Source: Scatosoma sp045658805
GTDB taxonomy: Bacteria > Bacillota > Clostridia > Christensenellales > Borkfalkiaceae
Length of the DNA stretch: 22,298 bases
Reading direction: 5' to 3'
Assembly: GCA_045658805.1 (NCBI GenBank)
Contig: JAZOVQ010000025.1
Coordinates: 1-22,298 of the forward strand
In this document: one piece after another, positions 16,038 to 22,298 of the stretch
Numbering within the stretch: the stretch's first letter is position 1
Layout of the letters: each line of letters opens with the position of its first letter
Program-made: the position numbers and the translations under genes
The notes under the pieces: generated by a model
What the model was told of the DNA's origin: nothing
Seen by the model: the letters and a program-made list of their open reading frames with translations, nothing else
Databases searched by the model: none

Positions 16038-17036
16038 TTAAAACTGTGTTTGCAATGCCGTAATTGCAACAGCCGCAACGATATCTTCCGCTTTACAACC
16101 TCTCGACAAATCGTTAAGAGGTTTTGCAAAGCCTTGACAAATGGGCCCAACTGCCATAAATCCGCCAAGACGTTCTGCAATTTTATAACCAATGTTACCA
16201 GCCTGCAAATCGGGGAAAATAAACACGTTTGCGTGACCTGCAACCGTCGAACCAGGCGCTTTAAATTCACCTACGGAAGGCACGATTGCCGCATCAAACT
16301 GCAATTCGCCGTCAATTTTAAGCTCGGGCGCGTTTTCTTTTGCGATTTTTACTGCTTCGGAAACCAACGTTACGTTGTCGTGCTTTGCACTGCCCATCGT
16401 CGAGAAGGAAAGCATTGCCACTTTGGGATCAATCCCTGCAATTGCTTTTGCGGAGTTTGCCGTTGCAATAGCGCAATCCGCAAGCCCTTCGCTGGTATAC
16501 GTGGGGTTAAGACCACAATCCGCAAACACCACCAAACCATCGGGGCAATATTGATTGCCTTGAGGAGGGCAAATCATAAGGTTAAAACTGGATACGGACG
16601 ATACGCCCTTTGCCGTTTTAATAATTTGCAAACCAGGACGAAGCGTATTGGCCGTCGAATGGCAAGCACCCGAAACCAAACCGTCAACGTCACCCATCTT
16701 CAACATCATTGCACCAAAATAGGTGCCGTCCGTCAACAATTTCGCCGCTTGATCGGGCGTCATACCCTTGGACGCGCGAAGTTCGCAAAGCTTTGCGTTA
16801 TATTCAGGCAATTTTTCCGCAGTCAACGGATCGATAATGGTAACGCCCGTCAAATCTACGTCGGGATTTGCCGCTTTAATTTCCGCTTCATTGCCAAGCA
16901 ATACAATTTTCGCAATGCCTTCTTTGGTTGCGTCAGCAGCCGCTTGCACTACTCTTTTGTCCTCGCCTTCGCAAAGAACAATGGTCTTTTGTAAAGCTTT
17001 TGCTTTAATTTTAATTTCGTCAAGAATATTTCTCAT
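16038..17036 (-). CDS. pta: Phosphate acetyltransferase
   Basis: This 332-residue enzyme is the short, catalytic-domain-only form. It interconverts acetyl-CoA and acetyl phosphate and feeds AckA. Recognisable segments are IVLCEGEDKRVVQAA, the DGLVSGACHSTANTLRPGLQII stretch (given as its first part only: DGLVSGACHSTANT), VFADCGLNP, AMLSFSTMGSA, GELQFDAAIVP and GHANVFIFPDLQAGNIGYKI. The ATG at 17036 has AAGGAGA 6 nt upstream. It is first in the pta-ackA operon and is divergent from tmcAL across a 129-bp shared promoter region. Nothing in the sequence looks damaged or unusual. Confidence 0.97.
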   Translation of the reverse strand: MRNILDEIKIKAKALQKTIVLCEGEDKRVVQAAADATKEGIAKIVLLGNEAEIKAANPDVDLTGVTIIDPLTAEKLPEYNAKLCELRASKGMTPDQAAKLLTDGTYFGAMMLKMGDVDGLVSGACHSTANTLRPGLQIIKTAKGVSSVSSFNLMICPPQGNQYCPDGLVVFADCGLNPTYTSEGLADCAIATANSAKAIAGIDPKVAMLSFSTMGSAKHDNVTLVSEAVKIAKENAPELKIDGELQFDAAIVPSVGEFKAPGSTVAGHANVFIFPDLQAGNIGYKIAERLGGFMAVGPICQGFAKPLNDLSRGCKAEDIVAAVAITALQTQF

Positions 17037-17056
17037 GATTTGTCTCCTTGAAACGC

Positions 17057-17085
17057 TTTATTTATTTTCTCTTTTCGTGTATAAT
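17057..17085 (+). promoter_or_regulatory. Possible promoter of tmcAL
   Basis: TATAAT at 17080-17085 is preceded at 17 bp by a weak -35, TTTATT (17057-17062). The transcript would have a leader of about 75 nt and would start inside the region that the pta promoter transcribes in the other direction. The -10 is perfect, but the -35 is poor. Confidence 0.5.
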
Positions 17086-17118
17086 GTAATCAATAGGGTA
17101 CGCTTATACGTCCTTTTT

Positions 17119-17147
17119 ATTATAGCACACATTTTGTTCATTGTAAA
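17119..17147 (-). promoter_or_regulatory. pta-ackA promoter (extended -10)
   Basis: The minus strand reads TTTACA (17142-17147), 17 bp, TATAAT (17119-17124), with TGC directly before the -10 box forming an extended -10. Transcription would start near 17111, about 75 nt before the pta ATG. Confidence 0.82.
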
Positions 17148-17165
17148 GGGAATGGAAGAAAATAT

Positions 17166-18308
17166 ATGAAAATTTGCGCAATAATTTGTGAATACAATCC
17201 TTTTCATAACGGTCACCTCTATCAACTGCAACAAGCAAAGGCTTCGGGCGCTGACGCGGTACTTTGTATTATGAGCGGAAATTTCGTCCAACGGGGCGAA
17301 GCGGCAATTATGGATAAGTACACGAGGGCGAAGCATGCCGTTATGGCTGGTGCAGACGTCGTTGTTGAACTCCCTACCGTTTTTGCAACTTCCAACGCAG
17401 AACTTTTCGCAAAAGGCGCAGTTAAAATTCTTTCCTCTATCCCCAGCGTCACTTCCCTTTGCTTTGGGGCTGAAAATGCTGATAAAGAAGCGTTTTTATC
17501 GGCGGGAAAACTTATGCAAGAAGAGCCTATCGAGGTTTCCAACGAAATAAAGAACGCTATGGCGCAGGGCGTAAGCTTTGCAAAAGCACGCGCCAATGCT
17601 TGGAGCAAATATCTTCCCGATAACATAATTTCCTCTCCAAATAATATTTTGGGGATTGAATATACGAAAGCAATTTTAGAATTTGCTGCCAATTTGGATA
17701 TTTTGCCTATCTTGCGCGTGGGCGGCGGTTATAGCGATACGCAATTGAGAAAAAATTTCTCCTCCGCTTCCGCTATTCGACAATCTATTAAGCAAGCCGA
17801 GGAACTTGGCGAAAATCTGCCCGATTTTGTAAAAAAAGACTTACCTAAAAGCCTTGAAAATAAATTGGACAGCCTGGAAAAATATGCCGCAATCAGTAAA
17901 TCGGCAAAGGATATTGCCAAAGTGTGCGATTGCTCGGAAGGCTTGGAAAACGCATTAAAGACGGCGGCGCTACTCCCTACCTCTTTCGAGGAAAGTTTGA
18001 CCTCGGCAAGATATACGGCTTCACGCATTCGCCGCATCGCGCTCCATAACCTTTTAGGCATTGAAAAAGCTTTTATTCAAGCCTGCCTTCAAAGCCCGTT
18101 ATATCTCCGCGTTTTGGCAGCAAAGAAGAACAGAAAAGACGTTTTAGCGGCTTTGAGCGAAGCCTCTCTTCCCGTTATTACGCGTGCGCACGACGAAGAC
18201 GTTTTAACGGATACGGCTAAAGAATGCTTCGATATGGATTTATATGCGGAAAAAATACATTCCTTGCTTTATTGGCATTCGCAACAACCTAAAAATATTT
18301 TCATCTAA
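17166..18308 (+). CDS. tmcAL: tRNA(Met) cytidine acetate ligase TmcAL (YlbM family)
   Basis: This 380-residue protein is the only plus-strand gene. It begins MKICAIICEYNPFHNGH, with the nucleotidyltransferase HxGH motif at His14-His17, followed by MSGNFVQRGEAAIMDKYTRA-type sequence (MSGNFVQRGE), SPNNILGIEYTKAI and a helical C-terminal half. In Bacillus subtilis TmcAL activates acetate with ATP and transfers it to C34 of elongator tRNA-Met, forming N4-acetylcytidine. It thus uses free acetate rather than acetyl-CoA. It has a GGAAG site about 8 nt upstream. Its divergence from pta-ackA, which makes acetate, is functionally suggestive, and nearness to yceD-rpmF is common in Bacillota. Confidence 0.95.
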   Translation: MKICAIICEYNPFHNGHLYQLQQAKASGADAVLCIMSGNFVQRGEAAIMDKYTRAKHAVMAGADVVVELPTVFATSNAELFAKGAVKILSSIPSVTSLCFGAENADKEAFLSAGKLMQEEPIEVSNEIKNAMAQGVSFAKARANAWSKYLPDNIISSPNNILGIEYTKAILEFAANLDILPILRVGGGYSDTQLRKNFSSASAIRQSIKQAEELGENLPDFVKKDLPKSLENKLDSLEKYAAISKSAKDIAKVCDCSEGLENALKTAALLPTSFEESLTSARYTASRIRRIALHNLLGIEKAFIQACLQSPLYLRVLAAKKNRKDVLAALSEASLPVITRAHDEDVLTDTAKECFDMDLYAEKIHSLLYWHSQQPKNIFI

Positions 18309-18313
18309 AACAC

Positions 18314-18339
18314 ACGGCGTATTGATTTCAATGCGCCGT
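18314..18339 (+). terminator. Strong hairpin just after tmcAL
   Basis: ACGGCGTATTGA and TCAATGCGCCGT can pair along almost their whole length with one G-U pair, leaving a short loop. The stem starts 5 nt after the tmcAL stop. It lacks a continuous T run on the plus strand, so it may be a 3'-end stabiliser or the first half of a tandem terminator with the hairpin at 18378-18403. Confidence 0.5.
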
Positions 18340-18370
18340 ATATTATTTGTCAATATTTTAAAAAATCAAC

Positions 18371-18409
18371 AAAAAAACAACCCACCCCGTTTGGGATGGG
18401 TTGTTTTTT
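18371..18409. terminator. Bidirectional terminator shared by tmcAL and tRNA-Thr
   Basis: An 11-bp stem (18378-18388 with 18393-18403, one G-U/A-C difference depending on strand) and a 4-nt loop is flanked by seven A on the left and six T on the right, so both transcripts end in a T run. It ends tmcAL on the plus strand and the tRNA on the minus strand, and its right T run overlaps the tRNA CCA end. Confidence 0.9.
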
Positions 18410-18484
18410 GGAGCTACTGGCCGGACTTGAACCGGCGACCTGCTGATTACGAATCAGCTGCTCTACCGACTGAGCCACAGTAGC
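18409..18484 (-). tRNA. tRNA-Thr (anticodon CGU), CCA encoded
   Basis: The minus strand folds into a full cloverleaf. The acceptor stem is GCTACTG with CAGTAGC. The D arm lies in GGCTCAGTCGGTAGAGC. The anticodon stem is GCTGA/TCAGC around the loop TTCGTAA, giving anticodon CGU. The T arm is GCCGG-TTCAAGT-CCGGC. The discriminator is U, followed by an encoded CCA. CGU reads the threonine codon ACG. It has its own promoter and terminator. Confidence 0.96.
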
Positions 18485-18510
18485 ATCGCTTCGCTTGCAA
18501 CAGCTTTATC

Positions 18511-18539
18511 ATTATACTTAATATAAATAAAAAAAGCAA
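18511..18539 (-). promoter_or_regulatory. Promoter of the tRNA-Thr gene
   Basis: The minus strand shows TTGCTT (18534-18539), a 17-bp AT-rich spacer and TATAAT (18511-18516). The tRNA 5' end is 26 nt below the -10 box, leaving a leader of roughly 20 nt for RNase P removal. The rest of the interval up to 18591 is AT-rich, and I see nothing else in it beyond a weak AT hairpin after the preceding gene. Confidence 0.78.
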
Positions 18540-18591
18540 GCGTTTTTTTGAGGTTTTTAAAAAAAATTTATACTTTTTTGTAAATTTATTT

Positions 18592-19293
18592 TTACAATGA
18601 AAATTCCGACGCTAAAAACAAATATCCCTCTGTCAATCCACACAATAAAAAGCGCAAATCTTTTCCGTAAACGCATCCTGATATGATTTCTTGCAACATT
18701 TCCTGCGCCCAACAGCACTGTTCGGCAAATACCCGATAGCTTTCATGATACGCATTTTCCAAATATTGAAACTGCTTGGATAACGTCGTTAAAATGCGCT
18801 TGCTTGATTCCTGCGTGGCTCCTTTATCCAGCCTTGCAATTTCCTGCTCTAAAACCTGCATGCAGCCATAATAAGAATTTAACGCGCCGACAACCATGTC
18901 CGTCCTTTGCTTTTCTTCGGAAGTTTTAAAATATAATTTAGGTGCTGTTTTTTCGATGAGCTTTACTCCCCCATTTTTTTCTAAAACTTCTTGACAAATA
19001 CGCTCGCCGTTGCGTTGGGATAAATATACGGCATAAGCAACGTATTCCTCTTCACCGCTTACTAGCAAATAACCAGCGCCGCCCTCGCCCGACACTTCAT
19101 ATGCACCCGCCTCCGTATACGTTTCCTCGGAAACCAAATAATAAAAGGCGGTAGGCGTTGTTACCACCTTCGCCATTTTCACCTTGCAAGCATAAATCAA
19201 AACGCAGACCACCGCCATTGCCGTAACCATCGCTACAAGCCACTTTGCAAGCTTTTTTAATTTGTTCTTTGCGCAAAAAAAATCCGTTGACAT
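18592..19293 (-). CDS. Membrane-anchored protein of unknown function with possible SPOR-like segment
   Basis: This 233-residue protein is not recognised with certainty. It has a short basic N-terminus, one membrane helix at about residues 17-36 and an outside domain. Residues from about 48 to 120 (FYYLVSEE through GGAGYLLVSG, EYVAYAVYLSQRNGERICQEV) resemble the extracytoplasmic SPOR-like repeats seen in some clostridial envelope proteins, where GGAGY precedes a strand-helix unit. The C-terminal half is helical and rich in Gln, Glu and Cys. The gene starts 34 nt after nrdG on the same strand, so it may be read with nrdDG, although small hairpins lie between. The ATG at 19293 has no strong ribosome binding site. 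A role in the cell envelope is a guess from the topology. Confidence 0.65.
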   Translation of the reverse strand: MSTDFFCAKNKLKKLAKWLVAMVTAMAVVCVLIYACKVKMAKVVTTPTAFYYLVSEETYTEAGAYEVSGEGGAGYLLVSGEEEYVAYAVYLSQRNGERICQEVLEKNGGVKLIEKTAPKLYFKTSEEKQRTDMVVGALNSYYGCMQVLEQEIARLDKGATQESSKRILTTLSKQFQYLENAYHESYRVFAEQCCWAQEMLQEIISGCVYGKDLRFLLCGLTEGYLFLASEFSL

Positions 19294-19322
19294 ACTTTAT
19301 TGTATGCAACGAATTTTTCGTT
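19291..19322 (-). repeat. Two small inverted repeats between nrdG and the downstream gene
   Basis: AACGAA-TTT-TTCGTT (19308-19322) and CATAC-N6-GTATG (19291-19306) lie side by side. The second includes the start codon of the downstream gene, so a hairpin there would hide it. Neither is followed by a T run, so they are not clear terminators; they could reduce expression of the third gene. Confidence 0.4.
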
Positions 19323-19327
19323 ATGAG

Positions 19328-19855
19328 TTATTCTAAATATAAAACGCATTCTCCCGAAGCAAGCGTCTTTTTAACGTCAATCACTCTTTGATTGGAAGAC
19401 CCTCTAAACTTCAAGCGGATATCCTTTAATTTTTCAACGTACGCGCCGTCCACCAATACGTCGAACATGGAAATCAATTCTTTAGTTATTGCCGTATTTT
19501 TCTTGCCTTCTTTTAAAAGACCTTTCTTTTCATTAAAGACAAAACCAGTATAACACCAAATTGTCTTTTCCGGATAGCGTTCCTTTAACTTCTTTATAAA
19601 GGGATACAGCGCTTCTTGGTTTTGCGGTTCCAGCGGCTCACCGCCAAGCAAGGAAAGTCCCGCAATATACTCCGCGCTAATCTCGCTTAAAATTTTCTCT
19701 TCCGTCGCCTCGTCAAAAGGCTGACCGTAATTAAAATCCCAAGCGATTTGATTAAAACAATTTTTACAGCGGTGGGTACAGCCAGATACGAACAAGGAAA
19801 TACGCACGCCCTCGCCGTTTGCTATATCCGTCCATTTAATCGTCGCGTAATTCAT
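19328..19855 (-). CDS. nrdG: Anaerobic ribonucleotide reductase activating enzyme (radical SAM)
   Basis: This 175-residue protein carries the radical SAM 4Fe-4S motif CTHRCKNC (Cys26, Cys30, Cys33), the N-terminal sequence NGEGVRISLFVSGC, and SLLGGEPL, which contacts S-adenosylmethionine. NrdG forms the glycyl radical on NrdD under anoxic conditions. Its ATG overlaps the nrdD stop by one base (TAATG), the standard coupled arrangement that matches production of the two partners. Length and motifs are normal for the family. Confidence 0.97.
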   Translation of the reverse strand: MNYATIKWTDIANGEGVRISLFVSGCTHRCKNCFNQIAWDFNYGQPFDEATEEKILSEISAEYIAGLSLLGGEPLEPQNQEALYPFIKKLKERYPEKTIWCYTGFVFNEKKGLLKEGKKNTAITKELISMFDVLVDGAYVEKLKDIRLKFRGSSNQRVIDVKKTLASGECVLYLE

Positions 19856-22038
19856 TAAAGATGCAATACTCTATCCTTAATTTCTTGCGTTCTGCCTTGG
19901 TTCCAATACTGCGTACCGATGTAACCGCAGGTGCGTCTTGCGACGTTCATCTTCGCTTGATCGCGGTTGTGGCAATGAGGGCATTCCCAAATAAGCTTGC
20001 CCGATTCATCCGTTTGGATTTGAATTTCGCCATCATAACCGCACACTTGACAATAATCGCTCTTCGTGTTTAATTCGGCATACATAATGTTATCATAAAT
20101 AAACTTCATAACCGAAAGAACTGCAGGGATATTGTCTTGCATATTGGGAACTTCCACGTAAGAAATTGCGCCGCCAGGAGAAAGCTGTTGGAATTCACTT
20201 TCAAACTTCAATTTAGTAAACGCGTCAATTTCTTCACTTACGTGTACGTGATAACTGTTGGTGATATAGCTCTTATCCGTTACGCCAGGGATAATGCCAA
20301 AACGCTTTTGCAAGCATTTCGAAAACTTATAAGTGGTGCTTTCAAGCGGCGTACCGTACAAGGAAAAGTCGATATTTTCCTTTTCCTTCCATTCCTTACA
20401 CTTATCGTTCATATATTTCATAACGGAAAGCGCAAAAGGCTTCGCTTCATCGTCCGTATGCGATTTTCCCGTCATGTGTTTTACACATTCGTACAAGCCT
20501 GCATAGCCAAGCGAAATGGTCGAATAACCGCCGAAAAGCAATTTATCAATCGTTTCACCCTTTTCCAATCTCGCCAACGCACCGTATTGCCACAAAATAG
20601 GCGCAGCATCCGAAAGCGTACCCATAAGACGGTTGTGTCTTTGCATCAACGCGCGATAGCAAAGCTGCAAACGTTCGTCGAAGATTTCCCAGAATTTAGC
20701 CTCATCTCTACCCGACGACAACGCAACGTCAACAAGGTTAATGGTAACAACGCCTTGGTTGAAACGACCGTAATATTTGGGTTTACCGTTTTCATCAAGG
20801 TAAGGCGTTAAGAAACTTCTGCACCCCATGCAGGTAAAGCAATGCCCTTCGCCGTTTTGGTCCACTTTGAATTCAAGCAGTTTCTTTTCGGACATATAAT
20901 CGGGAACCATACGCTTCGCCGTACATTTTGCCGCAAGTTCCGTCAAATACCAATACGGTTGTTCTTCGGAAATATTGTCGGGTTCAAGCACGTAAATAAG
21001 CTTAGGGAATGCAGGCGTAATCCAAACACCCGATTCGTTTTTAACCCCTTTAATACGCTGACGGAGCGTTTCTTCAATAATCAACGCAAGGTCTGCTTTT
21101 TCTTGTTCGTTGCGCGCTTCGTTCAAATACATAAATACCGTTACGAAAGGCGCTTGACCGTTGGTCGTCAAAAGAGTTACAACTTGATATTGAATGGTTT
21201 GAATACCTCTCTTGATTTCGTCCAACAAACGTTTTTCCGCAATATCATTGATATATTTTTTGTCAGAAATACCAACTTTCGACAATTCATCGGCAACTTC
21301 TAAACGAATTTTTTTACGGCTAATATCTACGAAAGGCGCCAAATGCGTCAAGGAAATACTTTGTCCGCCGTATTGATTGGACGCAACCTGCGCGATAATT
21401 TGCGTCGCGATATTGCACGCCGTAGAAAAGCTGTGCGGCTTTTCAATAAGCGTACCAGAAATAACCGTGCCGTTTTGAAGCATATCTTCCAAATTGACGA
21501 GGTCGCAATTGTGCATATGTTGTGCGAAATAATCAGCATCATGGAAATGAATGATACCTTGATCGTGCGCAGCAACAATATCGTCAGGCAACAAAATACG
21601 ACGGGTAAGGTCTTTGGATACTTCCCCTGCCATGTAGTCACGCTGAACGCTGTTGACCGTAGGGTTTTTATTGGAATTTTCTTGCTTAACTTCTTCGTTA
21701 TTACACTCGATAAGCGTCAAAATTTGCGCGTCGGTGGTATTCACCTTTCTAACCAAGGCACGGCTATAACGATAGGTGATATATTTGCGGGCAAGCGCAA
21801 AGCAAAGCGTTGCCATCAAACGGTTTTCCACCATATCTTGAATTTCTTCCACGTGAGGAGAACGTCCTAAATTGGCGCATTCTTCCGTTACCACGTCGAC
21901 AATTGCCTGCAATGCACCCTCGGAAATACGATCTCTTTCCCCAACTTCCTTGTTCGCCTTGCGAAGTGCGGACGCTATCTTGTCTTTATCAAAAATAACT
22001 TCCTGTCCACTTCTTTTAATAATTTTCATTTCCTTCAT
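19855..22038 (-). CDS. nrdD: Anaerobic ribonucleoside-triphosphate reductase (class III)
   Basis: This reductase of about 727 residues makes deoxynucleotides without oxygen. It begins with an ATP-cone (IIKRSGQEVIFDKDKIASAL), which binds ATP/dATP for allosteric control, and ends with the glycyl-radical loop RRTCGYIG (Gly705 with the start used here). Between them are the catalytic barrel with FTCMGCRSF and a C-terminal zinc site formed by VCGY and CPHC pairs. Three in-frame starts are close together: GTG 22050, ATG 22038 and ATG 22029. I use 22038 because GGGGTG lies 9 nt upstream; 22029 gives the most usual family N-terminus (MKIIKR). The upstream region holds a promoter and four NrdR-type boxes. 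It is an operon with nrdG. Confidence 0.97.
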   Translation of the reverse strand: MKEMKIIKRSGQEVIFDKDKIASALRKANKEVGERDRISEGALQAIVDVVTEECANLGRSPHVEEIQDMVENRLMATLCFALARKYITYRYSRALVRKVNTTDAQILTLIECNNEEVKQENSNKNPTVNSVQRDYMAGEVSKDLTRRILLPDDIVAAHDQGIIHFHDADYFAQHMHNCDLVNLEDMLQNGTVISGTLIEKPHSFSTACNIATQIIAQVASNQYGGQSISLTHLAPFVDISRKKIRLEVADELSKVGISDKKYINDIAEKRLLDEIKRGIQTIQYQVVTLLTTNGQAPFVTVFMYLNEARNEQEKADLALIIEETLRQRIKGVKNESGVWITPAFPKLIYVLEPDNISEEQPYWYLTELAAKCTAKRMVPDYMSEKKLLEFKVDQNGEGHCFTCMGCRSFLTPYLDENGKPKYYGRFNQGVVTINLVDVALSSGRDEAKFWEIFDERLQLCYRALMQRHNRLMGTLSDAAPILWQYGALARLEKGETIDKLLFGGYSTISLGYAGLYECVKHMTGKSHTDDEAKPFALSVMKYMNDKCKEWKEKENIDFSLYGTPLESTTYKFSKCLQKRFGIIPGVTDKSYITNSYHVHVSEEIDAFTKLKFESEFQQLSPGGAISYVEVPNMQDNIPAVLSVMKFIYDNIMYAELNTKSDYCQVCGYDGEIQIQTDESGKLIWECPHCHNRDQAKMNVARRTCGYIGTQYWNQGRTQEIKDRVLHL

Positions 22039-22094
22039 TCTTCCGTACACCCCAATTCTTCTTTATTCTTCATCATATGCCACGGGACATTTTA

Positions 22095-22106
22095 TTGTTT
22101 AAACAA
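22095..22106. repeat. 12-bp perfect palindrome in the nrdD leader
   Basis: TTGTTTAAACAA is a perfect palindrome that touches the first NrdR-like box. It may simply be AT-rich leader sequence or a site for another regulator. It is too short for the clostridial Rex operator, which has a 4-bp gap between TTGTTAA and TTAACAA. Confidence 0.35.
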
Positions 22107-22151
22107 CAATATCTTGCGCCCGATTTTTATATTTTAACACAATATCTTGTG
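22105..22151. promoter_or_regulatory. Downstream pair of NrdR-type boxes
   Basis: CACAA-TATC-TTGTG at 22138-22151 is a perfect-arm palindrome of the NrdR-box type. A weaker copy, AACAA-TATC-TTGCG, is at 22105-22118. Their centres are 33 bp apart, close to three helical turns and near the 31-32 bp known for paired NrdR boxes. Both lie downstream of the predicted transcript start, where a bound repressor would block elongation or initiation. Confidence 0.7.
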
Positions 22152-22176
22152 GCACTCGCTCAAATCGTGCCTTATT

Positions 22177-22204
22177 ATTATACCATATCTTGTGGCAAAG
22201 TCAA
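22177..22204 (-). promoter_or_regulatory. nrdDG promoter
   Basis: The minus strand reads TTGACT (22199-22204), 16 bp, TATAAT (22177-22182). The spacer and -10 overlap an NrdR-type box at 22181-22194. The transcript would start near 22170, giving a leader of about 130 nt before nrdD. Confidence 0.78.
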
Positions 22205-22227
22205 GCACGCAAACACAAAATATTGTA
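22181..22227. promoter_or_regulatory. Promoter-proximal pair of NrdR-type boxes
   Basis: TACCA-TATC-TTGTG (22181-22194) lies inside the core promoter and CACAA-AATA-TTGTA (22214-22227) lies just upstream of the -35 box. Their centres are again 33 bp apart. Each differs from the best box by one or two arm positions. NrdR is the ATP/dATP-sensing repressor of ribonucleotide reductase genes; its gene is not in this window. Confidence 0.68.
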
Positions 22228-22298
22228 TAGAAAAAACTTATAGTTAAAAACTATGGCAAATAGCAAAATAGGCGTATTTCTCTATATTTCAGCCGATT
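22228..22298. other. Right edge: no gene recognised
   Basis: This AT-rich stretch contains one inverted repeat, ATAGTT-AAA-AACTAT (22240-22254), followed on the minus strand by a T-rich run that could be a weak terminator for a gene beyond the edge. A 15-codon open frame enters from the edge on the minus strand and stops at a TAG near 22252; it is too short to interpret. Confidence 0.3.

Noticed and set aside
16023..16994. 323-codon open frame on the plus strand opposite pta
   Set aside because: Antisense shadow of a clear phosphate acetyltransferase; composition is Cys/Arg-rich and unlike real proteins in this window.
18244..18483. 79-codon frame running from the tmcAL end through the tRNA
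   Set aside because: It crosses a terminator and the tRNA gene in antisense; its end is just translated tRNA sequence.
18574..18600. Hairpin TTGTAAA/TTTACAA as a terminator for the unknown membrane protein gene
   Set aside because: The stem is all AT except one pair and the T run is about 10 nt further down, so it is not a convincing Rho-independent terminator.
20137..21870. Several 150-220 codon plus-strand frames opposite nrdD
   Set aside because: All are antisense to nrdD, have Arg/Phe-rich translations without motifs and lack ribosome binding sites.
22095..22106. TTGTTTAAACAA as a Rex (NADH-sensing) operator
   Set aside because: The Rex site has an 18-bp form with a 4-bp gap between TTGTTAA and TTAACAA. 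This palindrome is only 12 bp, so the match is partial.

Overview
The window looks like a chromosomal segment of an anaerobic, moderately AT-rich Bacillota, most likely Clostridia. Supporting signs are an oxygen-sensitive NrdDG ribonucleotide reductase, a Pta-AckA acetate pathway, Firmicutes-type genes (mutS2, tmcAL/ylbM, ylxY- and ymxG-like, tex), strong AGGAGG-type ribosome binding sites and sigma-A-like promoters with 16-17 bp spacers. The genus cannot be told from the sequence. Almost every gene is on the minus strand; only tmcAL is on the plus strand. No mobile element, CRISPR array, prophage or rRNA is visible.

Layout, in the direction of minus-strand transcription (right to left): (1) 22298-18592 holds an NrdR-type operator region, nrdD, nrdG and an unrecognised membrane-anchored protein with a possible SPOR-like fold. 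(2) 18484-18372 is a tRNA-Thr(CGU) gene with its own promoter. It shares a bidirectional terminator with the convergent tmcAL (17166-18308, plus). (3) pta-ackA (17036-14829) is transcribed divergently from tmcAL. (4) yceD(DUF177)-rpmF (14709-14062) has a consensus promoter and a clear terminator. (5) A copper export unit, copA plus an ArsR-family regulator (13884-11023), has a promoter overlapped by inverted repeats. copA carries a second, CopZ-like metal-binding domain at its C-terminus, preceded by its own ribosome binding site. (6) A tightly packed, probably single operon from 10998 to the left edge contains uvrC, a Cof-type HAD phosphatase, a U32 (RlhA-like) protein, mutS2, a YlxY-type deacetylase-fold protein, an M16 protease, hypoxanthine-DNA glycosylase, an AlkD-like glycosylase and tex (cut by the window edge).

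The left operon is rich in nucleic-acid repair and quality control: nucleotide excision (UvrC), MutS2, and base excision of deaminated and alkylated purines. The middle block links acetate metabolism with tRNA acetylation, because TmcAL uses free acetate as its acetyl donor, and with ribosome biogenesis. No clearly new multi-gene system is evident. The best candidates for new biology are regulatory or architectural: two NrdR operator pairs with identical 33 bp spacing at nrdDG, an internal translation start that could release a CopZ chaperone from copA, a DKTAT phosphorylation motif in that ATPase, and repeated ATACT half-sites in the copA promoter.
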